Source: Spirosoma luteum DSM 19990 (lineage in GTDB: Bacteria > Bacteroidota > Bacteroidia > Cytophagales > Spirosomataceae). From it: DNA of 64,000 nt. Location: the NCBI RefSeq assembly GCF_000374065.1, contig NZ_KB893249.1, positions 96,052 through 160,051 on the forward strand, in the 5' to 3' direction. The position numbers were made by a program, and so were the translations under genes. Each line of letters opens with the position of its first letter. Position 1 is the stretch's first letter. Below the pieces are notes generated by a model that was not told where the DNA came from, made no database searches, and worked only from the letters and a program-made list of their open reading frames with translations. Shown in pieces: positions 46,016 to 55,060 of the stretch.

Positions 46016-46594
46016 ATGTTCAACAATAAGCCGCAACACTATCCAGCCAGTTTAGAAGCCATACAGGCGGCTAGTGAGGCTATTGGCTTCTCGATGCCTT
46101 CCGACTTTCAAACAGGTGCTTTGTTACAAACGCTGGCGGCTTCCAAACCGAAAGCCTCTGTGCTGGAGATTGGTACCGGAACCGGATTGGCAACTGCCTG
46201 GCTACTGGCGGGGATGGATGCTACTTCAAATCTGATTTCGATTGACAGTGAGGCATCTTATCAGACTATTGCCAATGAATGTCTTGGTCAAGACGCTCGA
46301 TTGCAACTCGTTTGTACGGATGCCGCAGACTGGTTAGTGAAGCAGGACCATGCTACGTTCGACCTGATTTTTGCCGATGCCTGGCCGGGTAAGTACGCTA
46401 ACCTTGAGGAAACCCTGAATCTGTTGAAATCGGGTGGTTTTTACGTTATAGATGATATGCTGCCCCAACCCAACTGGCCAGCCGGTCATGACAAGAAAGC
46501 AGATGACCTCACTCACTATCTGGAATCCCGAACGGATGTACAGCTAGTAAAGATGGCCTGGTCAACGGGAATCATGCTGGTGGTGAAGAAGTGA
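46016..46594 (+). CDS. O-methyltransferase-like SAM-dependent enzyme
   Basis: The 192-residue product starts at 46016, two bases after the ilvD stop, rather than the upstream in-frame ATG inside ilvD. SAM-binding motif I is VLEIGTGTGLATAW (E51-G57), motif II LISIDSEASYQ, and LIFADAWPGKYANLEETLNLLKSGGFYVIDDM is the acidic active-site stretch of class I O-methyltransferases. Substrate unknown. It is sandwiched between ilvD and ilvB and surely co-transcribed with them, so it may serve a linked metabolite or simply be a passenger. Confidence 0.82.
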   Translation: MFNNKPQHYPASLEAIQAASEAIGFSMPSDFQTGALLQTLAASKPKASVLEIGTGTGLATAWLLAGMDATSNLISIDSEASYQTIANECLGQDARLQLVCTDAADWLVKQDHATFDLIFADAWPGKYANLEETLNLLKSGGFYVIDDMLPQPNWPAGHDKKADDLTHYLESRTDVQLVKMAWSTGIMLVVKK

Positions 46595-46650
46595 AAGAGA
46601 ACAGAATAACATAACAACAAACTGAATACGACCTTTAAACGGAACACATC

Positions 46651-48393
46651 ATGGAAGCAGTTGCCAACGCACCAGAAACCCTGGAAATACCAACTATCCC
46701 AACCTATATCAATGGCTCGCATGCCCTCATGCAGACGCTGGTAGCCGAAGGAGTTGATACCATATTCGGCTATCCAGGTGGGGCCATTATGCCCGTTTAT
46801 GATGCGCTGTACGATTTTCAGGAGCGGGTCAATCACATCCTGGTACGCCACGAGCAGGGCGCCGGACATGCTGCTCAGGGCTATGCCCGCATGCAGCGAC
46901 GGGCAGGCGTCTGCCTGGTTACATCAGGACCCGGCGCTACTAACCTGGTCACCCCAATCGCCGATGCTCAGATCGATTCTACACCGCTGGTTTGCATTGT
47001 GGGACAGGTAGCCAAAAAATTACTGGGTACGGATGCCTTTCAGGAAGCGGACATCATGGGCGTTACGATGCCCATCACCAAATGGAATTATCAGATTACC
47101 AGTGCCGACGAAGTACCGGAGATAATCGCCAAAGCCTTTTACATCGCCCAGTCGGGTCGGCCGGGACCAGTGCTGATTGATATTACCAAAAGTGCGCAGC
47201 TGGAGTTGATGACCAAACCCTACGTGTACAAGAAGTGTGAGTCAATCGTCAGCTATCGCCCCCGGATGGTTGCCAAACAGGAACAGGTAGCGGCAGCCGC
47301 AGAGTTGATAAATGCCGCGAAACGACCTTATATCCTGGCAGGTCATGGGGTGCAAATTGCCAAAGCTGAAGACGAACTGCGCCTATTAGCCGAAAAAACC
47401 GGCATTCCGGTTGCTACTACCTTACTGGGCCAGTCAACCATTCCCACCAATCACCCACTCTATGTGGGGTGGCTGGGTATGCACGGCAACTACGGACCTA
47501 ACGTCATGACCGATCAGGCCGACGTGATCATCGCTATCGGTATGCGTTTCGATGATCGGGTTACGGGCGATGCCAGTCGGTATATTAAACAGGCTAAAGT
47601 TGTTCACATTGAAATTGACCCGTCCGAGATTGACAAAATCATCCGGGCCGATGCGCCCGTTGTGGGTAATGCCAAAGACGTCCTGGAAGCACTAATCCCG
47701 CTCGTACATCCGAATGATCATACCATTTGGCGCAATGAGTTCAGGAAGTACGACATCATTGAAAACGAGACCATTACAGTTCCGGAATTAACCAGCAAAG
47801 ACGGCAAGATCCGAATGGCCGAAGTTATTGATATGCTCTCGACCAAAACGAAGGGAGAAGCCGTATTGGTAACGGATGTTGGTCAGCACCAGATGATGGC
47901 CTCCCGGTACTACCAGTTCCGCCGACCCAATAGTCTGGTTACGTCGGGTGGTATGGGAACGATGGGCTTCGCCCTGCCTGCGGCTTTTGGCGTACAGGTT
48001 GGCGCCCCGGACCGCCAGGTGGTAGCCATTATTGGCGACGGTTGTTTTCAGATGACCTTACAGGAACTAGGCACCATTGTACAGAACAAACAACCGGTAA
48101 AAGCCATTATCCTGAACAATAATTTCCTGGGTATGGTACGCCAGTGGCAACAGTTATTCAATGAGCGTCGGTACTCATTCGTTGAGTTGCAAAACCCCGA
48201 TTTCATTACAATTGCCAGAGGATTTGGCATGGACGGCCAGACCTGCCGTGAGCGTGACGACCTCTCTAACGCCCTGGATACCATGCTGGCGCATGACGGC
48301 CCATTCCTGCTCGAAGTCATCGTTGAAAAAGAAGAGAATGTATTTCCCATGGTGCCTGCTGGCGCCAGTGTTTCGCAGATACGATTGACATAA
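46651..48393 (+). CDS. ilvB: Acetolactate synthase large subunit
   Basis: The 580-residue ThDP- and FAD-dependent catalytic subunit condenses pyruvate with pyruvate or 2-oxobutyrate. Key residues: catalytic Glu E68 in VRHEQGAGHAAQGYAR, the FAD region PVATTLLGQSTIPTNHPLYVGWLGMHG, and the ThDP motif beginning IIGDGCFQMTLQELG and ending in NNNFLGMVRQWQ. Full length. It is followed by the regulatory subunit ilvN after a 114-base repeat-rich spacer. Confidence 0.97.
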   Translation: MEAVANAPETLEIPTIPTYINGSHALMQTLVAEGVDTIFGYPGGAIMPVYDALYDFQERVNHILVRHEQGAGHAAQGYARMQRRAGVCLVTSGPGATNLVTPIADAQIDSTPLVCIVGQVAKKLLGTDAFQEADIMGVTMPITKWNYQITSADEVPEIIAKAFYIAQSGRPGPVLIDITKSAQLELMTKPYVYKKCESIVSYRPRMVAKQEQVAAAAELINAAKRPYILAGHGVQIAKAEDELRLLAEKTGIPVATTLLGQSTIPTNHPLYVGWLGMHGNYGPNVMTDQADVIIAIGMRFDDRVTGDASRYIKQAKVVHIEIDPSEIDKIIRADAPVVGNAKDVLEALIPLVHPNDHTIWRNEFRKYDIIENETITVPELTSKDGKIRMAEVIDMLSTKTKGEAVLVTDVGQHQMMASRYYQFRRPNSLVTSGGMGTMGFALPAAFGVQVGAPDRQVVAIIGDGCFQMTLQELGTIVQNKQPVKAIILNNNFLGMVRQWQQLFNERRYSFVELQNPDFITIARGFGMDGQTCRERDDLSNALDTMLAHDGPFLLEVIVEKEENVFPMVPAGASVSQIRLT

Positions 48394-48420
48394 TCATTGC
48401 CTGGTAATTGATAGTCATTT

Positions 48421-48503
48421 TTGTCATTAACGGTCAGTTTCTACCAATGATAAAAAGATAAATCAATGACCAGCAGTGACAACGGATGACTACTTAATGA
48501 CAA
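48421..48503. repeat. Inverted repeats in the ilvB-ilvN spacer
   Basis: TTGTCATTAA (48421-48430) pairs perfectly with TTAATGACAA (48494-48503), and the sequence between carries further TCATT/AATGA-type units. The right arm ends four bases before the ilvN ATG. It belongs to the same style of hairpin as those before ilvA and the long IPMS-family gene. Confidence 0.55.
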
Positions 48504-48507
48504 CACT

Positions 48508-49041
48508 ATGACGACTTACACCATCTGCATATTCACGGAAAATACCATCGGGCTGCTAAACCGCATCACGATTATTTTCACCCGTCGACGTATCAACATC
48601 GAAAGCCTTACGGTATCAGAAACGGAGCGTAAAGGTATATCTCGCTTTACGATTGTCATCAAGCACGAATCGCGGGAAGAAGTGGAGAAACTCGTCCGGC
48701 AAATTCGGAAGATTGTGGAAGTAATGGCCGTTTTCGGTTACCTCAACGACGAGATCGTGTACAACGAAATTGCGCTGTTCAAAATATCGACCCCGCTGGG
48801 AAGAAAATCGCTGGATGTAGAAACGATTAATAAAGTGCATAAAGCCTGGGTTGTTTACTGGGGTCTGGATTACGTTGTAATCGAAAAGACAGGCAACGAC
48901 ACCGATATTCGTGCCTTTTTCGATTACATCGAGCAGTACGAGATACTTGAGTTTGTCCGTTCTGGTCGCATTGCCGTCGGCAAAACAGAAAAAGGCTTGG
49001 TCGAGTACCTGCCCGAAGCCGAGTGGGCTTATTATCAGTAA
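48508..49041 (+). CDS. ilvN: Acetolactate synthase small (regulatory) subunit
   Basis: The 177-residue product has an N-terminal ACT domain (about residues 1-75: TYTICIFTENTIGLLNRITIIFTRRRINIESLTVS) and a C-terminal ALS_ss domain (GRIAVGKTEKGLVEYL). It binds the large subunit and gives valine feedback inhibition and activation. Between ilvB and ilvC, as expected. Confidence 0.95.
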   Translation: MTTYTICIFTENTIGLLNRITIIFTRRRINIESLTVSETERKGISRFTIVIKHESREEVEKLVRQIRKIVEVMAVFGYLNDEIVYNEIALFKISTPLGRKSLDVETINKVHKAWVVYWGLDYVVIEKTGNDTDIRAFFDYIEQYEILEFVRSGRIAVGKTEKGLVEYLPEAEWAYYQ

Positions 49042-49086
49042 CCAATCAATCACCCCTAACAATACGAGTACAAAAACCAATTTAAC

Positions 49087-50130
49087 ATGGCAACGATTAA
49101 TTTCGGAGGAGTAGAAGAGCAAGTAGTGACGCGGGAAGAATTCCCATTGGAAAAAGCCCGCGAAGTGCTGGCCAATGAAGTGATAGCCGTTATTGGCTAC
49201 GGTGTACAGGGTCCCGGCCAGTCGCTGAACATGCGTGATAATGGCTTCAGTGTGATTGTTGGCCAGCGCAAGGGCAAAACCTACGATAAGGCAGTAGCCG
49301 ACGGCTGGGTACCGGGCGAAACGCTGTTTGAGATTGAAGAGGCTCTGGAAAAAGGTACTATCATCTGCTTCCTGCTCTCCGATGCGGCTCAAATCGAACT
49401 TTGGCCAACGGTAAAAGCAGCTCTGAAGCCAGGCAAATCCCTATATTTTTCGCACGGTTTCGGCGTAACGTATAAAGAGAAAACCGGCATTATTCCCCCT
49501 GCGGATGTTGACGTGTTCCTGGTAGCCCCCAAAGGGTCGGGTACCTCGTTGCGTCGTTTGTTCGTAGAAGGCAAAGGTCTGAATTCATCCTTCGCGGTGT
49601 ATCAGGATGCATCGGGTAACGCCCGCACCAAAGCCATCGCTATGGGCATCGGCGTGGGTTCGGGTTACCTGTTCGAAACTAATTTCTACAACGAAGTAAC
49701 CTCCGACCTTACCGGCGAACGCGGTACACTGATGGGTGCCATCCAGGGTATCTTTGCCGCTCAATACGAAGTATTGCGGGCCAACGGCCACAGCCCATCC
49801 GAAGCCTTCAATGAAACGGTGGAAGAACTGACCCAATCCCTGATGCCACTCGTGGCCGAAAATGGCATGGACTGGATGTACGCCAACTGTTCTACAACCG
49901 CCCAGCGTGGTGCGCTGGACTGGTGGAAGCCCTTCCGGGATGCCACTAAGCCCGTTTTTGAGCAACTATACAATTCCGTAAAATCGCAGGAGCAGGCCGA
50001 AATCAGCATTACCCGCAATTCCCAGCCCGACTACCGCGAGAAGCTGGAAGTAGAACTGGCCGAACTGCGCGAGTCCGAAATGTGGCAGGCCGGCACGGCC
50101 GTACGTGGTCTGCGCCCGGAGCGGAGCTAA
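49087..50130 (+). CDS. ilvC: Ketol-acid reductoisomerase (NADP)
   Basis: The 347-residue class I KARI isomerises and reduces acetolactate or acetohydroxybutyrate. The Rossmann motif is VIAVIGYGVQGPGQ, the cofactor-specificity loop GQRKGKTYDKA, and SHGFGVTYK, VAPKGSGTSLRRLF, GVGSGYLFETNFYNEVTSDLTGERGTLMGA and DWMYANCSTTAQRGALDWW are family signatures. Its last 24 residues reappear in a truncated copy at 52999-53073, evidence that a second ilvC once stood there. A hairpin terminator follows at 50160-50203. Confidence 0.97.
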   Translation: MATINFGGVEEQVVTREEFPLEKAREVLANEVIAVIGYGVQGPGQSLNMRDNGFSVIVGQRKGKTYDKAVADGWVPGETLFEIEEALEKGTIICFLLSDAAQIELWPTVKAALKPGKSLYFSHGFGVTYKEKTGIIPPADVDVFLVAPKGSGTSLRRLFVEGKGLNSSFAVYQDASGNARTKAIAMGIGVGSGYLFETNFYNEVTSDLTGERGTLMGAIQGIFAAQYEVLRANGHSPSEAFNETVEELTQSLMPLVAENGMDWMYANCSTTAQRGALDWWKPFRDATKPVFEQLYNSVKSQEQAEISITRNSQPDYREKLEVELAELRESEMWQAGTAVRGLRPERS

Positions 50131-50159
50131 ACAAAACCCGCACAAATAAAGAGCCCTAT

Positions 50160-50203
50160 CAATCGGGTAGTGAGCAGCCAGTAGGCCAGCTACTACCCGA
50201 TTG
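50160..50203 (+). terminator. Hairpin after ilvC
   Basis: A perfect 12-bp stem (50160-50171 with 50192-50203) with a 20-base loop lies 29 bases after the ilvC stop and is followed by GTCGTTTA. It probably ends the ilvD-ilvC transcript, which would separate it from ilvA. Confidence 0.6.
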
Positions 50204-50780
50204 GTCGTTTATACCCGTCCAATTCACACGTATACAATCCGTGGATTGAACAAAGTGCCGCTAAACGGTCCGCCATCGGGGAGGAAACCAAGACAACGGC
50301 TCCAAATTCCTGAATCGAAAGGGTGATGGTAGCGCAGTAAAATTTCCCCTGCAACTTTAGACATTAAATCATACAAGAATTGTTACGCCACAACTACATA
50401 CACACTACTCTACGATATATCCATGTCAGTGAGCAAAGCCTAAAGAAGGTCAAAAGCCCGTTAGGCATCCTCTAAAATATATGCGCATTATGAGCTTATC
50501 ACCTCCATTGCTTCATAGCTAACAAGCAAACAATACACACACAATCAGAGCCTTATAGATTTTCATTGACCGGAAATCTGTTATATTTAGAAATTATAAT
50601 ACATTTACTAAAACGCATAAAACATACGTCTATTTAGGAGTTGTACGCAACCTTAGCTGAGATATGCTACAAATTCGACCTAAGAGGCAAAAGTGAACTA
50701 TTTACGAGTTGCCAAGTGGTCGGCGCCCCTTTACTGCACCCAGCACTTACAAACATTGGCGAAATGATTTTGAACAATCG
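50204..50780. other. Spacer before the histidine kinase gene
   Basis: About 580 bases without a supported gene. A minus-strand open frame of 46 codons (50364-50224) is too short and unrecognised. The part from about 50395 is AT-rich and probably holds the kinase promoter (TATATTTA at 50582-50589 is a near match to the -7 box). Together with the kinase and the relics at 52839-53073 it appears to be inserted material between ilvC and ilvA. Confidence 0.45.
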
Positions 50781-52757
50781 ATGCCAACGAGTTTGTGTCG
50801 ATGCCATTTATCACTTTACAAACTTTTATCGTTGAGCAGCATACACGAAAACGTTCATCTGCTGGAAAAGCAACTTGAATGCACAACTGACGAGATCATA
50901 CAGGTTGACCTTCTGAACAGCATAGCCTTTGAACTCCGGCACCTCAATAGCACCCTCTCAATGCAAAAAAGCAGCGAGGCAGCTGCACAGGCCGAACGAA
51001 TCGGTTACCGCAAGGGCACGGCCGCTGCATTGTTGAACCAGGGCTTTGGGGAAATGAACCAGGCCAACTACACCGCTGCCTTTCTAACCTTGCATAAAGC
51101 CATCGCTATTTTTGATGAGTTGAACGATGAGCCTGGCAGGGGGCAGGCACTGTATATCAATGGCCTTATATACATGCGCATAGGTGACAACAACGCGTCT
51201 CTGGATGCGCTGAACCAAAGCCTTGCTATCAGGCGGTCTGTCGGTGACCACAAAGGCGAGGCCGCATGCCTCTCGCAACTGGGCTATATTTTTCTGCAGT
51301 TTGGCAGCCTCGACCAATCATTTGATTATTTTCAACAGGGTCTCGCCATCGAACGACAGATTAATAATAAGGCGGGCATTGGCCTTTCGCTGATGGCCAT
51401 GGGTATGCTGGAGAAAAAAAGGGAGCGTTACGCTGAAGCCGAAGCCCATTTACTGGAGAGCCTGCGCATTCGGAATGAACTGGGCGAAACCGAAGGCTGG
51501 CTGGTGTCGATGAACTACGTAGGCGAACTATACCTGGTACAAAACAGATTGGATGAAGCGGCCCGATGCCTGGACGAAGCCATAGTAAAGGCCGAACAAC
51601 AGATGCCGCCTTTCCCTAACAGCTTATGCAAACTGTATACCGCCCGAGCAAAAGTGGCAACCGGCATCCATGACCATTCGCAGGCAATTGACTACCTGGA
51701 GAAAGCATTACATCAAGCAACAGTACATAATGTGAAGTATCAGCTGCACAACATTTATCAGGCACTGGTGGAGGTATACAAGCAAAAAGAAGATTATCGG
51801 AATGCCCTGACCAATTATGAAAAATATCATCAGGCAAAAGAAGAGGTCATTAATCTGGAGGTCATCACCAAATTGAAAAACGCAGAACTTGCCAATCAGA
51901 TAGAAGACGAACGAAAAAAAGCGGAAATACACCGGCTCCGGAACATCGAACTTAAAAATGCTTACGTTCAATTAGAGGCAAGGCAGGCCCAACTTATCCA
52001 GTCAGAAAAGATGGCATCTCTTGGGGAGCTGACCGCCGGCATTGCGCACGAGATTCAGAACCCCTTGAATTTTGTGAACAATTTTTCTGAGGTAAACAGA
52101 GAACTAATTGGTGAATTGATAGATGAAGCTGACAAGAGAAACATAGAGGCCGTAAAAGAAATTGCAAATGCAATTATGGACAACGAGGAAAGGATAAATC
52201 GTCACGGCAGGCGTGCAGACGCCATTGTGAAAAACATGATGCAGCATTCACAATCCGGCAATGAACAAAAAGAATGGATCAATATGAATGGTTTGTGCGA
52301 GGAATATTTGCGATTGAGCTATCATGGTCTTCGGGCAAAAGACAAAACATTTAATTCAGAATTTGATACCGACTTTGATGAGAGCCTTGACCGGGTATAT
52401 GTCATTCCTCAGGCAATTGGCAGAGCGTTGCTAAATCTGTTCAACAATGCGTTTTATGCAGTCAACGAAAGAAAGCTAAAATCAAATGGCCCTTTTAATC
52501 CGAAAGTACTGGTGGCAACCAGAAAAGAAAACAAAAAGGCTGTTATAAAAGTGATTGATAACGGTTACGGCGTTCCGCAGAATTTAGTAGAGAAAATTTT
52601 TCAACCATTCTTCACTACAAAACCAACTGGACAGGGAACAGGTTTGGGGCTGTCCTTGAGTTACGACATCATTACCAAAGGGCACGGCGGCACTTTATCG
52701 GTTCGGTCTACGGAAAAAGAAGGCAGTGAGTTTATGATTGAGCTGCCTATCAACTGA
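50781..52757 (+). CDS. Soluble TPR-containing sensor histidine kinase
   Basis: 658 residues from the ATG at 50781 (the frame opens at a TTG at 50709). About six tetratricopeptide repeats occupy residues 50-370 (for example AAALLNQGFGEMNQANYTAA, AACLSQLGYIFLQFGSLDQS), then a coiled coil (about 370-415), a HisKA-like helix with the phospho-acceptor H423 in GIAHEIQNPLNF, and an HATPase domain with N box NLFNNAFYAV, VIDNGYGVP and GTGLGLSLSYDI. No signal peptide or membrane helix is seen. No response regulator is adjacent, so it is an orphan kinase. It interrupts the ilv gene order. Confidence 0.9.
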   Translation: MPTSLCRCHLSLYKLLSLSSIHENVHLLEKQLECTTDEIIQVDLLNSIAFELRHLNSTLSMQKSSEAAAQAERIGYRKGTAAALLNQGFGEMNQANYTAAFLTLHKAIAIFDELNDEPGRGQALYINGLIYMRIGDNNASLDALNQSLAIRRSVGDHKGEAACLSQLGYIFLQFGSLDQSFDYFQQGLAIERQINNKAGIGLSLMAMGMLEKKRERYAEAEAHLLESLRIRNELGETEGWLVSMNYVGELYLVQNRLDEAARCLDEAIVKAEQQMPPFPNSLCKLYTARAKVATGIHDHSQAIDYLEKALHQATVHNVKYQLHNIYQALVEVYKQKEDYRNALTNYEKYHQAKEEVINLEVITKLKNAELANQIEDERKKAEIHRLRNIELKNAYVQLEARQAQLIQSEKMASLGELTAGIAHEIQNPLNFVNNFSEVNRELIGELIDEADKRNIEAVKEIANAIMDNEERINRHGRRADAIVKNMMQHSQSGNEQKEWINMNGLCEEYLRLSYHGLRAKDKTFNSEFDTDFDESLDRVYVIPQAIGRALLNLFNNAFYAVNERKLKSNGPFNPKVLVATRKENKKAVIKVIDNGYGVPQNLVEKIFQPFFTTKPTGQGTGLGLSLSYDIITKGHGGTLSVRSTEKEGSEFMIELPIN

Positions 52758-52838
52758 AAATTGATGTAAAAACTTTACCTCCAAACTAGGGTGCGTTGAC
52801 AATTAGGTACAGATACGTACATACAGCAATGTTGCTTG

Positions 52839-52998
52839 ATGCGACGATACGAGATTACTGACCAACAATGCAAAGATAGAACCCCTATTACCCGGAAAAA
52901 TAGGTGATGTAGGCCATACAGCTGCTGATAACCGGCTTTTCGTCAATGGGGTGTTGGGGATAGCATGTGGCGGAGCACCTTGGCGGGATTTGCCTGAA
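52839..52998 (+). pseudogene. Broken IS5-like transposase N-terminus
   Basis: The frame from ATG 52839 begins [10 protein letters not shown], the usual start of IS5/IS402-type transposases, then is frameshifted: the continuation is in another frame as [10 protein letters not shown], then [27 protein letters not shown], which closely matches the DUF4096 N-terminal region of those transposases. After PWRDLPE the sequence switches to the ilvC-like tail. The rest of the element and its inverted repeats are absent. Confidence 0.8.
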
Positions 52999-53073
52999 CT
53001 GGCCGAGCTTCGGGAGTCTGAAATGTGGCGGGCTGGAACGGCCGTACGTAGCTTGCGTCCGGAGCGGAGCTAG
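52996..53073 (+). pseudogene. Relic of a second ilvC 3' end
   Basis: Reads [20 protein letters not shown] then RPERS and stop, matching the last residues of ilvC (50056-50130) with only two amino-acid changes (Q to R, G to S). Most of the DNA differences are at synonymous positions, so both copies were under protein-level selection before this one was truncated. It is fused in frame to the transposase relic at the shared GAACTGGCCGA. Confidence 0.9.
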
Positions 53074-53078
53074 TAAAC

Positions 53079-53165
53079 GTCATTAATTGCCATTCAGTAG
53101 TCATTAATTGTCATTTGTCGTAATTTCGACAAGTCAATAATGACCACTGAATGACGATTAATGAC
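53079..53165. repeat. Long imperfect hairpin covering the ilvA start
   Basis: The left arm (53079-53120) and right arm (53127-53165) are complementary over about 40 positions with a few mismatches and gaps, around a 6-base loop. Units such as GTCATTAAT and CATTCAGT recur. The right arm includes the ilvA ATG at 53161, so folding of the RNA could hide the start. Confidence 0.65.
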
Positions 53166-54453
53166 AACCAATAACAAAATAACGGGAGTTGACGCAATTG
53201 CTTCCCCAATGAGCTTCCCCGACCTTGACAATATTTACCTAGCTGCCGAGCGGCTGCAGGGAATAGCTACTCATACGCCCTTACAGGAGAACCTTAATCT
53301 GTCTGATCGCTACGAAGCGACCATTTTTCTCAAGCGCGAGGATTTACAGGTTGTCCGTTCCTACAAAATTCGCGGAGCTTACAACAAAATGGCCAGTCTG
53401 CCCACCGAAGCCCTGGCCAAAGGCGTAGTGTGTGCCAGTGCCGGAAATCATGCCCAGGGTCTCGCTTATGCCTGCCGCAAAATGGGTGTTCATGGCACCA
53501 TCTTCATGCCTACCACAACCCCGAACCAAAAGGTAAAACAAGTCCGGATGTTTGGGAAGGAGTTCGTGGATGTGGAGCTAATCGGCGACACCTACGATGA
53601 TGCTTATAGTGCGGCCATGCTCTATGTCGATACTCATGAAAGCACCTTCGTACATCCGTTTGACGATGTACTGGTCATGGAAGGTCAGGGGACCGTCGGG
53701 TTGGAAATTCTTCGGGACGCTAACGTAAAAATCGACTATCTGCTCATGGCTATTGGTGGCGGTGGCCTGGCTGCCGGAGTGTCTACCGTTTTCAAACAAC
53801 TCAGCCCCAAGACCAAACTCATTGGTGTGGAACCCTTAGGGTCGCCATCCATGAAAATATCCATTGATGAGGGACGCGTAATTGCCCTCGATAAGATTGA
53901 TAAGTTTGTGGACGGAGCCGCCGTAAAACGTCCGGGCGATACAACCTTTGAAGTGTGCCGTAAAAACCTTGACCGCGTTCTGCTTGTTCCGGAAGGCAAA
54001 GTGTGCACTACTATTCTCCAGCTTTACAACGAAGAAGCCATCGTCGCCGAACCAGCCGGTGCATTGACCATTGCGGCACTGGACTTAATGAAAGACGAAA
54101 TCAAGGGCAAAAATGTGGTTTGCCTGCTGGGTGGTGGTAATAACGACATCACCCGTACGGAAGAAATCAAGGAACGGTCCTTATTATACGAGGGGTTGAA
54201 ACACTACTTCATTATTCGGTTTCCGCAGCGGTCGGGGGCTTTCCGCGAGTTTCTGAACGTACTGGGCCCTTCTGATGATATTGCCCGCTTCGAATATGCC
54301 AAGAAGACCAACCGGGAAACCGGTCCGGCCGTTGTCGGCATTGAACTCAAACACCGCGACGATTTTGAACCGCTTATCCAACGGATGCAGGACCAGAATA
54401 TCGTATTCGAATACCTGAACGACCAACCCGACTTGTTTCAGTTTCTGGTGTAA
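53161..54453 (+). CDS. ilvA: Threonine dehydratase (biosynthetic)
   Basis: The 430-residue PLP enzyme deaminates threonine to 2-oxobutyrate, the first step of isoleucine synthesis. PLP lysine K69 lies in RSYKIRGAYNKM; the phosphate-binding glycine loop is MAIGGGGLAAG; SAGNHAQGLAYACRKMG and EPAGALTIAALD are standard. The C-terminal part (about 340-430, FIIRFPQRSGAFREFLNVLG) is one ACT-like regulatory domain, as in the shorter Bacillus-type enzyme, so isoleucine feedback is likely. An ATG at 53209 is an alternative start and would lie outside the hairpin. Confidence 0.96.
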   Translation: MTTNNKITGVDAIASPMSFPDLDNIYLAAERLQGIATHTPLQENLNLSDRYEATIFLKREDLQVVRSYKIRGAYNKMASLPTEALAKGVVCASAGNHAQGLAYACRKMGVHGTIFMPTTTPNQKVKQVRMFGKEFVDVELIGDTYDDAYSAAMLYVDTHESTFVHPFDDVLVMEGQGTVGLEILRDANVKIDYLLMAIGGGGLAAGVSTVFKQLSPKTKLIGVEPLGSPSMKISIDEGRVIALDKIDKFVDGAAVKRPGDTTFEVCRKNLDRVLLVPEGKVCTTILQLYNEEAIVAEPAGALTIAALDLMKDEIKGKNVVCLLGGGNNDITRTEEIKERSLLYEGLKHYFIIRFPQRSGAFREFLNVLGPSDDIARFEYAKKTNRETGPAVVGIELKHRDDFEPLIQRMQDQNIVFEYLNDQPDLFQFLV

Positions 54454-54466
54454 CTTAGTTTTAAAA

Positions 54467-54727
54467 ATGCCTGAGATTAGCCGTTTTTATGGGATTATCA
54501 TCACTATGTATTTTAGTGACCATAACCCACCGCATTTTCGTGCCCGGTACGGTAATGACAAAGCTGAATGTGACATCCAGACGTTACAAGTATTGGCTGG
54601 CAAACTGCCAAGGTGAGCACATTTGCTAATTGTTGAATGGGCACTTGAACATAGGGGTGAATTGTTAAAGAATTGGGAACGGGCCATTGTGCCATCGCAA
54701 TTAGATAAGATTAAACCTTTGGATTGA
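54467..54727 (+). pseudogene. DUF4160 gene with in-frame TGA
   Basis: The frame from ATG 54467 reads MPEISRFYGIIITMYFSDHN and PPHFRARYGNDKAE, the DUF4160 signature, up to a TGA at 54614-54616 (codon 50). The same frame then continues through AHLLIVEWALEHRGELLKNW to a natural stop at 54727. Family members have Arg-Arg here, so a single C-to-T change (CGA to TGA) explains the break. It is directly followed, after one base, by a DUF2442 gene, the usual partner. Confidence 0.85.
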
Positions 54728-54728
54728 T

Positions 54729-54980
54729 ATGAATGAAGTAAAAGAGATTGAAACTCTGAACGACTATCGAATATGGATAAAATTTCAGGATGGTCTGGAA
54801 AAAGTCATAAACTTTCGCCCTTTTCTTGGTAAAGGTTTTACTGCTGAATTGCTACAAGAGGGGAAATTTAACGAAGTTTCTATTGAAGAAGGTGGTGGAC
54901 TCGCATGGCCGAATGGCTACGACTTTTGCCCAAACTATTTGCATGATTACGTAGAAGGTGAAGTTCTGGCTAAAGCATGA
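54729..54980 (+). CDS. DUF2442 domain protein
   Basis: The 83-residue cytosolic product has EIETLNDYRIWIKFQDGLEKVINFRPFLGKG and a C-terminal GGGLAWPNGYDFCPNYLHDY, matching DUF2442. DUF4160 and DUF2442 proteins are commonly encoded together as small two-gene modules, sometimes suspected of being toxin-antitoxin pairs. Here the partner DUF4160 frame is broken, so this protein may be the surviving half. Function is not established. Confidence 0.85.
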   Translation: MNEVKEIETLNDYRIWIKFQDGLEKVINFRPFLGKGFTAELLQEGKFNEVSIEEGGGLAWPNGYDFCPNYLHDYVEGEVLAKA

Positions 54981-55060
54981 TAGAGAACACATAACTTAAG
55001 GTTTGTGAATCATCGCAAATAAATTCACGAAGAATTTACCATAGGTCTGCCCTAAAAATC

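Noticed and set aside
50224..50364. 46-codon minus-strand frame after ilvC
   Set aside because: Too short, no recognisable match, and overlaps inserted spacer sequence.
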